Shown here: positions 1 to 9,679 of the stretch, in pieces
How positions within the stretch are numbered: the first letter of the stretch is position 1
How the letters are laid out: every line of letters begins with the position of its first letter
NCBI GenBank assembly: GCA_011053245.1
Contig: DRGS01000146.1
Coordinates: 1-11,623, forward strand
Length of the DNA: 11,623 bases
From: Phycisphaerales bacterium
GTDB taxonomy: Bacteria > Planctomycetota > Phycisphaerae > Sedimentisphaerales > Anaerohalosphaeraceae
Direction: 5' to 3'
Translations under genes and position numbers: made by a program
Notes under the pieces: model-generated
What the model was told of the DNA's origin: nothing
The model's database searches: none
Seen by the model: the letters and a program-made list of their open reading frames with translations, nothing else

Positions 1-306
1 ACGACATACTCACATTTGTCCACAGTTTCGTACCGGACATCCTACTTATATACGGCACACACCCCAAAGCCGCACCCCAGATCGCACCGGCGGCGGTTTC
101 GGCGTAAAGATCGGCTCCGATCTCTTCCCAAAGACCCTCGGCCCGGTCGAATACCCCACCTGAAAGCATGATCTTCATGTTCGGGAAAGCGTTTACGTTC
201 TTGATGGTGTCGATCAGTGTGCGAATCTGGGGTGCGGCTTTGGGGTGTGTGCCGTATATAAGTAGGATGTCCGGTACGAAACTGTGGACAAATGTGAGTA
301 TGTCGT
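1..306. repeat. 82-bp perfect inverted repeat at window edge
   Basis: Bases 1-82 are the exact reverse complement of 225-306, with no mismatch and a 142-nt spacer. Homology stops at 82/225. Both sides of the junction carry a short gtgcga microhomology (plus strand 219-224; minus strand around 88-83). The repeated segment is internal coding sequence of the B12-binding protein, not a transposon end. The pattern fits a fold-back chimera formed during amplification, sequencing or assembly at a contig end. A real inversion cannot be excluded from this window alone. Confidence 0.9.
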
Positions 307-697
307 CGTTGTTGACCGATCCGCCAAGGAAGCGTACGTCCCATCCGTCACTTTCAAATAGGTCGGCGGTCATTTGAGCACCTAACTCCCCATGCTCTGT
401 GGAGGTACTACAGACGACAACTTTTTTGTGTTTTTGCGGCTTTCTCGGGAGTTTGTTCTGGAGTTGATCGACTATGTTGCGGTTGATCCGTGTGGCCAGG
501 GCTTCCTGAGCCGAATCGATCCTGTCCGTACGATATAGGGTGTCAATCTCGATCATGATGGGCCATACGATGTCCATATAAACATTGTTGGCGGGCAACC
601 CACTTTTTAGAGTTTCTTCGATAACTTCGCGACATGTGACTCTGTCACCATGTAAGAGTGAGTTTAAGTATCGTTCGAGTACGTTTTCTTTGAGCAT
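83..697 (-). CDS. B12-binding-domain protein, 3' end replaced by artefact
   Basis: I translated this by hand from ATG at 697-695, preceded by GGAG with 8-nt spacing. The frame stays open to position 2, but only codons 1-205 (697-83) look genuine; the rest reads the inverted copy described separately. Residues 1-85 are a helical region resembling the B12-binding-2 cap. Residues from about 95 form a Rossmann-like B12-binding domain starting KKVVVCSTSTEHGELG, with GWDVRFLGG in the next strand and SGGVFD near the end. The usual D-x-H-x-x-G cobalt-ligand motif is not intact: in its place stands E-H-G-E-L-G, with Gly where the ligand His normally sits. Family knowledge suggests a corrinoid carrier or cobalamin-responsive regulator; no DNA-binding or methyltransferase domain is visible in the genuine part. 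Only a few C-terminal residues are probably missing. Confident of the fold, unsure of the role and of true cobalamin binding. Confidence 0.75.
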
Positions 698-849
698 TCC
701 TTTGTCTCCAATAATCTTAGTTATACGGTTATTTTAAAGTAGGCAAATCTTAGTTATCGCTCTTGTGTCAAGATAGGCAAGATTGCCTGCTGATAATATA
801 GCTATCGGAGAGGTGTTTCGGAATTCTTTAGTTAAAATAGGTAAGACTG
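698..849 (-). promoter_or_regulatory. Upstream region of B12-domain gene with repeated boxes
   Basis: AATCTTAGTTAT occurs twice in direct orientation, at 713-724 and 746-757. Three copies of a TAGGYAA box lie at 740, 774 and 838. The middle one belongs to the palindrome AGGCAA-GA-TTGCCT (775-788). On the minus strand a possible promoter is TTTGCC, 16 nt, TATAAC, whose -10 falls inside the repeat nearest the gene. The repeats are seen directly; their use as regulator sites is inference. Confidence 0.4.
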
Positions 850-1233
850 AGGCAGGGATTACGGCTTGCCCATGCTTACATCGTGACTGTAAGTGATTGT
901 GTGGTAACGTGTTAGAGATGAGGACAAAATGCAGGACCGGTAATACCCTTGCTGATGGATTTGAGGGTGGACTGATAATTTATTATTTTCCCTGAATATT
1001 TTTTCCTATTTGTAATGGAACGTCAGCTTTGAGAAAATTTGGATAACATTTTGTTCGCATTGTTGCTTGAGGGTTAGTATTATGATTCTTAGCTTTATGG
1101 GGTGTTTTTTAGAAATCGTAAGTTGAAAAGACCGATAGTGATAATATGATAGCGTAAGCTTTGTGGGGCCGATAATATCATTTAATATAAATTTTCGTGA
1201 GTGGAATTGGATTTTGAAATAGGGTTATTATAG
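850..1233. other. Gene-free stretch upstream of mlaE
   Basis: I see no credible ORF or RNA gene here. The stretch is AT-rich towards mlaE. One hairpin, CTTACA-N7-TGTAAG, lies at 875-893 without a T-tract. The last 110 bases hold the candidate mlaE promoters. Confidence 0.5.
1123..1150 (+). promoter_or_regulatory. Candidate sigma70-type promoter for mlaEF
   Basis: TTGAAA (1123-1128), 16-nt spacer, TATGAT (1145-1150), about 80 bases before the mlaE start. A weaker alternative follows at about 1161-1188 (TTGTGG, 16 nt, TAATAT). This is a consensus match only. Confidence 0.5.
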
Positions 1234-2043
1234 ATGATCCATGATATTGGAGCCAGGACGTTAGGGCATATTGCCGACCTTGGGGCCTTTGCGCGATTTG
1301 GGGGAAGGGTCATTGCGACATCTTGCAAATGCCTTGTTCAGCCGAAGACGTACCCTTTGATCTGGGCTCAAATGCACGCGATCGGGGTTCGCAGTGTTCC
1401 TGTCGTGATGGCTACTGGTGCGTTCGTAGGTATGATCCTCGCGGTGCAGGCGTATGACCAGCTTGCAGGTATGGGTTTGGAGGAGCGTCTGGGTACATTG
1501 ATAAATATTGCCGTTGTTAAAGAGCTTGGTCCGGTGTTGGTCGCGGTCATGTTAGCCGGTCGGGTAGGAGGTGCGCTGACGGCAGAACTTGGCACAATGA
1601 ATGTTACCGAGCAGATCGCTGCGGTCAAGAGCATGGGTAGTGATCCGATAAAGCATCTTGTGGCTCCGAGGGTTTTGGCGTGTCTGCTGCTTACGCCTTT
1701 TTTGATCCTTTACGCGGATCTGATGGGTATTTTAGGCGGATATTTTGTCAGTGTGATGCAATTCGGTATTAACAGCCGGGCGTATTGGGATTACAGTGCC
1801 AACGCTGTAGAGATGTGGGATATGCTGACAGGTGCGACGAAGGGTTTTTTCTTCGGTGCGTCGATATCGTATATCGGTTGTTACAAGGGATTTACCTGTA
1901 AGGAGGGTGCCCAAGGTGTCGGCCAGGCGTGTACCGAGGCGTTTGTGGGTAGTTTCATTTCTATCCTTGCGATCAATTTTATTTTTGCTGTTGTTACTAA
2001 GGCGATCTACAGTACTTTCTGGACGACCGGGTCGCTGCTTTAA
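1234..2043 (+). CDS. mlaE: MlaE-family ABC transporter permease
   Basis: This is the membrane subunit of a phospholipid (Mla/MCE-type) ABC transporter in the inner membrane, which moves lipids between inner and outer membrane with an MlaF-type ATPase. The 269-residue length is normal for the family. Hallmarks are GAFVGMILAVQAY (62-74), ELGPVL (97-102) and AGRVGGALTAELGTMNVTEQ (108-127), followed by hydrophobic segments at about 145-172, 205-220 and 235-258. The N-terminus is a short amphipathic lead-in, as in other MlaE proteins. The ribosome-binding site is weak (AGGG about 9 nt before ATG), but no better start keeps the full family length. The ATPase gene begins 11 nt after the stop, so the two are one operon. 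Direction of lipid transport cannot be told from sequence. Confidence 0.95.
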   Translation: MIHDIGARTLGHIADLGAFARFGGRVIATSCKCLVQPKTYPLIWAQMHAIGVRSVPVVMATGAFVGMILAVQAYDQLAGMGLEERLGTLINIAVVKELGPVLVAVMLAGRVGGALTAELGTMNVTEQIAAVKSMGSDPIKHLVAPRVLACLLLTPFLILYADLMGILGGYFVSVMQFGINSRAYWDYSANAVEMWDMLTGATKGFFFGASISYIGCYKGFTCKEGAQGVGQACTEAFVGSFISILAINFIFAVVTKAIYSTFWTTGSLL

Positions 2044-2054
2044 GGTGAAGTTCT

Positions 2055-2886
2055 ATGAAAAAGGAAGTTGAAAGTGATAGCGGTGTGATCGTTGTCAAGA
2101 ATATTGTCAAGCGGTTCGGCGATGAGTTGGTCCTTGATAATGTTTCGCTGGCTATCGAGGAGGGTAAGACTACGGCGATCATCGGCCCCAGCGGTTGCGG
2201 GAAGACGGTACTGCTAAAGCATATGATAGCATTGGAGCGGCCGACAACGGGGCAGGTGTATTTTAAGGATCAGCGGATCGACGAACTGGACGAAAAGGCT
2301 CTTGCGACGATTCGAACGCAGTATGGGTTCTGTTTTCAGAAGGGCGCTCTTTTTGACAGTCTTAATGTCTTTGAGAATATTATTTTCCCCATCCGCCAAC
2401 ATCGTAAGATAACGGATTGGGACGCGATAGAGAATCTTGTCAAAGAGAAACTGGCGATGGTTGGAATGGACGGATACCAGGAACATTTTCCTGCGAACCT
2501 GTCAGGCGGCCAGCAGAAACGAGTTGCCCTTGCCAGAGCCATCGCGCTTGATCCGCATGTGATCCTTTACGATGAGCCTACGACCGGACTTGATCCGATC
2601 CGTTCGGATGTTATTAACGAACTGGTGCTCAAACTTCAACGCGAACTTGAGGTTACCAGCGTGGTGGTTACGCATGATATGAAGAGTGCTTATAAGATCG
2701 GCGACAGGATCGTTGTGCTCCATGGCGGCAAGATAATTGCCGATGGCGATGCCGATTATATTAGGAACCATCCGCATTCGGCGGTTCAGGAGTTTATTCA
2801 CGGTAGAGTAAGCCAAGCCGATCTGGCTGCACTTAGATTGGGCGGCACAAAGTTTCAAACGCAATACACCCCTGCTGATTTTGAGT

Positions 2887-2888
<2 letters not shown>
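2055..2888 (+). CDS. mlaF: MlaF-family ABC transporter ATPase
   Basis: This is the cytoplasmic ATPase that powers the MlaE permease encoded just upstream. Over 277 residues it has every ABC motif: Walker A GPSGCGKT (44-51), Q-loop Gln95 in the context FQKGALFDSLNVFENI that is typical of the MlaF subfamily, signature LSGGQQKR (149-156), Walker B VILYDE (169-174) with catalytic Glu174, D-loop GLDP (178-181) and switch His207. The C-terminal tail after about residue 225 (HGGKII onward) is slightly longer than the minimal domain. The start lies 11 nt after mlaE with purine-rich AAGGTGAAG upstream. A hairpin terminator sits directly on the stop codon. No mlaD, mlaC or mlaB gene follows, so the substrate-binding MCE partner must be encoded elsewhere. 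Confidence 0.95.
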
Positions 2889-6161
<3,273 letters not shown>

Positions 6162-6179
6162 TGAGGTCTCTGGAAAACT

Positions 6180-7187
6180 ATGAGTGGCACGGTTTTAGTT
6201 ACTGGCGGAGCGGGTTTTTTGGGTCGTTATGTTGTTAAGCGGCTCGTTGAGAGCGGGGGTTTTGCGCATGTCAAGGTTGTGGATCTTAACGTAGGCCCCG
6301 GGCCGTTTGAGGAGGGAAGTTGGGCCGGCGTTGAGACGGTGGGGGGGATAGACGTTTGCGACTACGATAGATTGCGTTCGGAGTTTGACCGGGTCGATTG
6401 TGTGGTGCATCTTGCGGGGGTGGTATCTTTTTCGCTGAAGAATAAGGAATTGCTATGGCGGGTGAATGTCGATGGGACGAAAAATGTGCTAAGGGCGGCT
6501 GCGGAGTGCGGGGCAAAACGGTTTGTACATGTCAGCAGTGTGGCGGCGTTGGGTTTTGCGGATGATGAAGATGTGCTTGTCGATGAGGAGTTTGAGTTTG
6601 ACTTCTCGATTGCCTCGCGGTATCGCAAGTATTATATGCTCAGTAAGCGGCATGCGGATGTTGAGGTTGAGCGGCGTTTCGGCGAGGGGCTTGGCGGAGT
6701 GGTGCTATATCCGGGGCTGATGTTCGGACCGGGCGACAGGGTGAATTCCGCTCGGTGGATAGCTGCGATAAAGGCTGGCAAGATGCCGTTTAATATGCCG
6801 GGTGGGACGAATGTTGTCGATGTGCGGGACGTGGCACGAGCGGTAGCGACAGCAGCGGCGGATGAGAATATTGCCGGGCGGGTATTACTTTCGGGAGCGA
6901 ATATGCGATTGAAAGCGATGAATGAAGTGATCGCTGAGGCGGTTGGGGCCGGTGGGCCGAAGGTTACTTTGCCGCGATGTTTGCGTGAGGCGATGTTCCG
7001 GCTGGTGCTGGGCGCCGAGATGATCGCGAAGGGGAAACTTGCGGTTACGGCGGATAATGTTGACTCGGCGTTTCGAGTGCGGTATTTTAGTAACGCTAAG
7101 GCAAAGCGTGTTCTGGGTTGGGAGCCGGAGATCGGATTCGAGCAGACGGTTAGAGATACTATTGAATGGATGAATGCCGAATGGTAA
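6180..7187 (+). CDS. Extended SDR: NAD-dependent epimerase/reductase
   Basis: A cytoplasmic NAD(P)-dependent enzyme of the extended short-chain dehydrogenase type (sugar epimerase, dihydroflavonol-reductase or 3-beta-hydroxysteroid-dehydrogenase-like). Its 335 residues begin with a Rossmann motif TGGAGFLG (8-15). HLAG (77-80) lies near the cofactor, and the catalytic set is Ser120 (HVSSVAALG), Tyr152 and Lys156 (YMLSK). PGLMFGPGD and the VDVRDVA segment are typical of the reductase/steroid-like branch. The gene starts 18 nt after the beta-galactosidase stop with GGA upstream, and its last seven bases are shared with the next SDR gene. Base use is strongly GC-rich (38 of 60 bases in 6661-6720) and G-heavy on the coding strand. 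The precise substrate cannot be named. Confidence 0.85.
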   Translation: MSGTVLVTGGAGFLGRYVVKRLVESGGFAHVKVVDLNVGPGPFEEGSWAGVETVGGIDVCDYDRLRSEFDRVDCVVHLAGVVSFSLKNKELLWRVNVDGTKNVLRAAAECGAKRFVHVSSVAALGFADDEDVLVDEEFEFDFSIASRYRKYYMLSKRHADVEVERRFGEGLGGVVLYPGLMFGPGDRVNSARWIAAIKAGKMPFNMPGGTNVVDVRDVARAVATAAADENIAGRVLLSGANMRLKAMNEVIAEAVGAGGPKVTLPRCLREAMFRLVLGAEMIAKGKLAVTADNVDSAFRVRYFSNAKAKRVLGWEPEIGFEQTVRDTIEWMNAEW

Positions 7188-7921
7188 ATTTGAGTGAAAA
7201 GGTTGTGCTGGTGACAGGGGCTAGCAGCGGGATAGGTAAGGCGGCGGCAATTGAATTTGCGCAAAGGGGGGCCAGCGTTGTACTTGCGGCGAGGCGGCAG
7301 GAGCGTCTTGAGGAAGTGTGCCGTGAAATATCGGCGTTCAGCGATAAATGTATTTATGTGCGAGCCGATGTTACGGTGTGTGACGATGTTGTGCGTATGT
7401 TCGATGAGGCGGTGGAGAAATTTGGGCGGGTTGATATTCTTGTGAATAATGCCGGGTGTGGGCTGAAGAAAGAGATCGCTGAGATCGAGCCGAGCGAGTG
7501 GGATAAAGTTATCGATGTTAATCTGCGGAGCGTTTTTCTGTGCTGCCGTGAGGCGATACGGCGGATGACGGCGGCGGATATTGAGGGGCATATAATTACG
7601 GTCTGCTCGATAGCGGGGCTGTATGGGGTGGGGGGGTATTCGGCGTATTGTGCGGCTAAGCATGGGGTTACGGGTTTTATGCGGTCGTGTAAATGGGAGG
7701 TGCGAAAGCGCGGGATAAAGGTTTCGACGATATTTCCGATGCGGGTCGATACGGAATTTTTTGCTGGATACGCGAAGAAGCCTGCGAAGAAAGAGATGCT
7801 GTCGGCGAAGGATCTGGCGGACGATATTGTGGCGGTAGCGAGGCAGAGCTTGCTTGATATTGTTAAGGTAAGGTATACGAATTTTTGTAAGCGGGTTGGG
7901 GCGTTTCTTTTTAATAGGTAG
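7181..7921 (+). CDS. Classical SDR family oxidoreductase
   Basis: A classical short-chain dehydrogenase/reductase of 246 residues, the normal family size. Motifs from the chosen start: cofactor-binding TGASSGIG (12-19), NNAG (89-92), Asn114, catalytic Ser143 (CSIAG) and Tyr156-x-x-x-Lys160 (YCAAK). Arg38-Arg39 after the second strand (AARR) suggests NADPH preference, by family knowledge. I chose ATG 7181 because it leaves the usual short N-terminus and has GGA nine nt upstream; an in-frame ATG at 7166 would add five residues. The start overlaps the previous stop as ATGGTAA, a sign of translational coupling, so the two SDRs probably act in the same pathway. The C-terminal part (PAKKEMLSAKDLADDIV) resembles Rossmann reductases that act on small ketones or acyl groups; the substrate is unknown. 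Confidence 0.9.
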   Translation: MVNLSEKVVLVTGASSGIGKAAAIEFAQRGASVVLAARRQERLEEVCREISAFSDKCIYVRADVTVCDDVVRMFDEAVEKFGRVDILVNNAGCGLKKEIAEIEPSEWDKVIDVNLRSVFLCCREAIRRMTAADIEGHIITVCSIAGLYGVGGYSAYCAAKHGVTGFMRSCKWEVRKRGIKVSTIFPMRVDTEFFAGYAKKPAKKEMLSAKDLADDIVAVARQSLLDIVKVRYTNFCKRVGAFLFNR

Positions 7922-7934
7922 TTGGTTCCGTGAA

Positions 7935-7978
7935 ATTGGGTTTGGATTGGGTTTGGATTGGGTTTGGATTGGGTTTGC
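7935..7978 (+). repeat. Four tandem 11-bp units
   Basis: ATTGGGTTTGG is repeated exactly at 7935, 7946 and 7957; a fourth unit at 7968 differs only in the last base. It starts 13 bases after the SDR stop codon and is followed by a T-run (CTTTTTTT). An 11-bp unit makes a frame-shifting repeat, so it is not coding. Confidence 0.9.
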
Positions 7979-8115
7979 TTTTTTTGTGGTTTTGGGGGTG
8001 TAAATCGTTGTAAGTTCCTCTTTTGCAAGTAGTTGCAGTGATTCTCTGAGTTGGGAAATTGGCTTTGCTTCCCAGAAAAAGTATTTTTAAAAACACAGGA
8101 ATCCTCTGAGAAAGC

Positions 8116-8142
8116 GGGGGAAACCCCCTACGGTGCAGGGGG
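8116..8142 (+). repeat. Switchable GGGGG/CCCCC/GGGGG hairpin, copy 1
   Basis: GGGGG (8116-8120), AAA, CCCCC (8124-8128) and then AGGGGG (8137-8142). The C-block can pair with either G-block: a three-base loop on the left or CCCCCT/AGGGGG with loop ACGGTGC on the right. The sequence continues CTAAA. A related element occurs at 11066-11094. Confidence 0.7.
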
Positions 8143-8380
8143 CTAAAATTGGCTTCGTTTGGGTTCGTTCCGTTTTTGGTTATTCTTTGAAAAGCGTTGT
8201 AACCATCTATGCCGCAAGGGTTTGTAGTGAATTTTTGGTTGCTTAAATTGGGTTCGTTCCTCAAAAAAAGGTTTTGCGAATCTGCGGGTTCTCCCAGAAA
8301 AAACGAGGGTTTTATGTCAAATTTAAAAGATTGGCTTTTTGTCATTTTTTCACAGTTATTTACACTTTTGAACGGTTTAT

Positions 8381-8398
8381 GTCCGCGAGATCGCGGAC
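8381..8398. repeat. 18-bp GC-rich palindrome
   Basis: GTCCGCGAGATCGCGGAC, arms GTCCGCGA/TCGCGGAC around GA. Transcribed, it gives a stem of about seven pairs with loop AGAT. A run of eight T starts seven bases later (TAACAGG between), so it may act as a terminator for rightward transcripts from the SDR operon. Confidence 0.6.
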
Positions 8399-8415
8399 TA
8401 ACAGGTTTTTTTTGA

Positions 8416-8442
8416 ACCACGAAGTACACGAAGAGCACGAAG
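8416..8442 (+). repeat. Three tandem 9-bp units NNCACGAAG
   Basis: ACCACGAAG, TACACGAAG and AGCACGAAG follow without gaps. I recognise the word as a widespread intergenic motif that yields the spurious peptide NHEVHEEHEE. Function unknown. Confidence 0.8.
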
Positions 8443-8551
8443 AACAGATTAAATTGTATTCTATTGTTTTATGAATATTATACAAAGATGAGAGTTAAAT
8501 TCAAATGAATTTTTATTTATTTTTGACCGTAAAGTCGTACGAGTTTTATCC

Positions 8552-8575
8552 CGCAAAGGCGCAGAGGCGCAAAGA
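8552..8575 (+). repeat. Three tandem 8-bp units CGCARAGR
   Basis: CGCAAAGG, CGCAGAGG and CGCAAAGA follow without gaps. This resembles another common intergenic motif (CGCAAAGGCGCAGAGG type) known to me from many environmental genomes. Function unknown. Confidence 0.8.
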
Positions 8576-8663
8576 AAAGAAGGGATTAGGAATGGGCTTG
8601 ACTTATTGGGGGGTTGGGGGTAGTATTTTGTGAGATTATCTATACAGATTTTCAACTACCTTT

Positions 8664-8692
8664 TTGACAGGATAACAGGATTTTATTATATT
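8664..8692 (+). promoter_or_regulatory. Strong promoter before protease gene
   Basis: TTGACA (8664-8669), exactly 17 nt, TATATT (8687-8692). The -35 is full consensus and the -10 differs at two positions. It lies 76 bases before the protease start and uses repeat sequence for its -35. Confidence 0.6.
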
Positions 8693-8748
8693 ATAAACAA
8701 CAACTACAACCATTGATCTACAGGATGAAATAGTGATTTACAGGGATT
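8667..8748 (+). repeat. ACAGGAT repeat family, four units
   Basis: ACAGGATA and ACAGGATT lie in tandem (8667-8682), then ACAGGATG at 8720 and ACAGGGATT at 8740. The spacing resembles the dispersed CAGGATTTACAGGATGA-type intergenic repeat. The first unit overlaps the -35 box of the promoter for the next gene. Confidence 0.7.
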
Positions 8749-8768
8749 ATTTGGAGGCTTGTCGGTAA

Positions 8769-9620
8769 ATGGCAAATGAATTCAGATTTAGAAATAGCGA
8801 TATACCACGTGAGAAATTAAAAAAGCCTGCGGAATTTATTGCTAATTATTCTACGGTACTCATATACGAAGATCAGCCGTTTGGGTCTGGGACTTTCGTA
8901 AAGTGTGGGAGCCGTTTTGGAATTCTTACGGCGTATCATGTACCGTATAATACGACAAAACCATTCAATTTCAAGCCCCATTCATCAGATCGACTTGGGA
9001 TATCCATTTCAAATTGTACACACGCATTATGGATTGAAATGCAGTATCTTAATCCTTATTCTATCGGGGTTCCAGTCGATGGAAATTATGGTGGTCCAGA
9101 TATGGTTTTTCTCGAAATTCTTGACCAAAGCAAGATTTTCCGGATTAAGGAGAATCAATCATTCTGGGACATTCCCTTTGAGAATGGAGTGAGCATGATT
9201 AAGAAATGCTCCACCAATTCAGATTCACTTTGGGCTATAGCGGGACTTCCTCAAGAATTGCAAGAAGAGAAGCAGCCAGAAGGTAGCTTTGATCGTGTGA
9301 TAGGATTGCCACTTCAGGTTTACTTTAGTGGAATAGAACAACAGCGAGACGCTTGCGGATTTGATTATATTGAATTGATGGCAAATTATGACTCAAAGGA
9401 ACCAATGCCAGATTCTTTTGAGGGAATAAGCGGAGGAGGACTTTGGGAAGTTCCTATGAGTATTAAAGGTAAAGACCTGAAGGCCCTTAAAATTGACGAA
9501 CCAGTGCTTTCTGGGTTGCAGTTTCGACAAACTGCTTTAAAAGGCAATAGTCGTCTACTGCGTTGTCATGGCTGTAAATCTCTCAATTCACTTTTCACAA
9601 TGGTTTTGAAAGAGGGTTAA
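8769..9620 (+). CDS. Trypsin-like serine protease domain protein
   Basis: A 283-residue protein I read as a divergent chymotrypsin/trypsin-fold peptidase. The pattern GSGTFVKCGSRFGILTAYHV (39-58) holds His57; PDMVFLEI (110-117) supplies Asp111; GISGGGLW (219-225) supplies Ser221 within G-x-S-G-G. All three triad positions are in order and in typical strand contexts. No signal peptide or membrane segment is visible, so it is probably cytosolic and its target is unknown. GGAGG lies 11 nt before ATG, a long spacing. The gene is AT-richer than its left neighbours (26 GC of 60 at 9061-9120) and sits between repeat clusters, consistent with recent transfer. The next gene, 59 nt on, encodes a membrane DUF2971 protein, and the two probably form a unit. 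Could also be an inactive fold relative; the intact triad argues against that. Confidence 0.7.
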   Translation: MANEFRFRNSDIPREKLKKPAEFIANYSTVLIYEDQPFGSGTFVKCGSRFGILTAYHVPYNTTKPFNFKPHSSDRLGISISNCTHALWIEMQYLNPYSIGVPVDGNYGGPDMVFLEILDQSKIFRIKENQSFWDIPFENGVSMIKKCSTNSDSLWAIAGLPQELQEEKQPEGSFDRVIGLPLQVYFSGIEQQRDACGFDYIELMANYDSKEPMPDSFEGISGGGLWEVPMSIKGKDLKALKIDEPVLSGLQFRQTALKGNSRLLRCHGCKSLNSLFTMVLKEG

Positions 9621-9623
9621 GCC

Positions 9624-9654
9624 TTGTGGGTGTGCAAATTGTTGATACACACAA
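9624..9654 (+). repeat. Hairpin between protease and DUF2971 genes
   Basis: TTGTGGGTGT (9624-9633) pairs with ATACACACAA (9645-9654) over ten positions with one mismatch and one G-U pair, loop of 11. No T-tract follows, so it is more likely an mRNA processing or stability element than a terminator. Confidence 0.45.
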
Positions 9655-9679
9655 AATCATCTGATAAAAGGAATTGACT

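Larger units (their letters stand above)
7922..8768. other. 847-bp gene-free repeat mosaic
   Basis: No credible gene. Open frames on both strands give low-complexity products rich in Asn, Pro, Lys and Phe, from repeated words such as ATTGGGTTTGG and AAATTGG(C/G)TT(C/T)G (near 8056, 8147, 8245). Motifs like GAATCCTCTGAG/GATTCTCTGAG recur (8040, 8098). Individual repeats and hairpins are listed separately. From memory, such motifs are dispersed through planctomycete and some deltaproteobacterial genomes and give spurious ORFs; copy number elsewhere was not checked. Confidence 0.65.

Noticed and set aside
1..306. Insertion sequence or invertible promoter bounded by inverted repeats
   Set aside because: The arms are internal coding sequence of one gene, the spacer is the same gene, and no recombinase or target duplication is visible; a fold-back artefact explains it better.
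6632..7663. 343-codon open frame on the minus strand
   Set aside because: It is antisense to both SDR genes, whose motifs are complete, and its product has a repetitive composition without family features.
7935..7978. CRISPR array
   Set aside because: Units of 11 bp are contiguous with no spacers, and no cas gene is present.
7911..8438. 175-codon minus-strand frame across the repeat belt
   Set aside because: The product is built from the repeat words (KPNPNPIQTQ and similar) and has no fold-like pattern; typical spurious translation of intergenic repeats.
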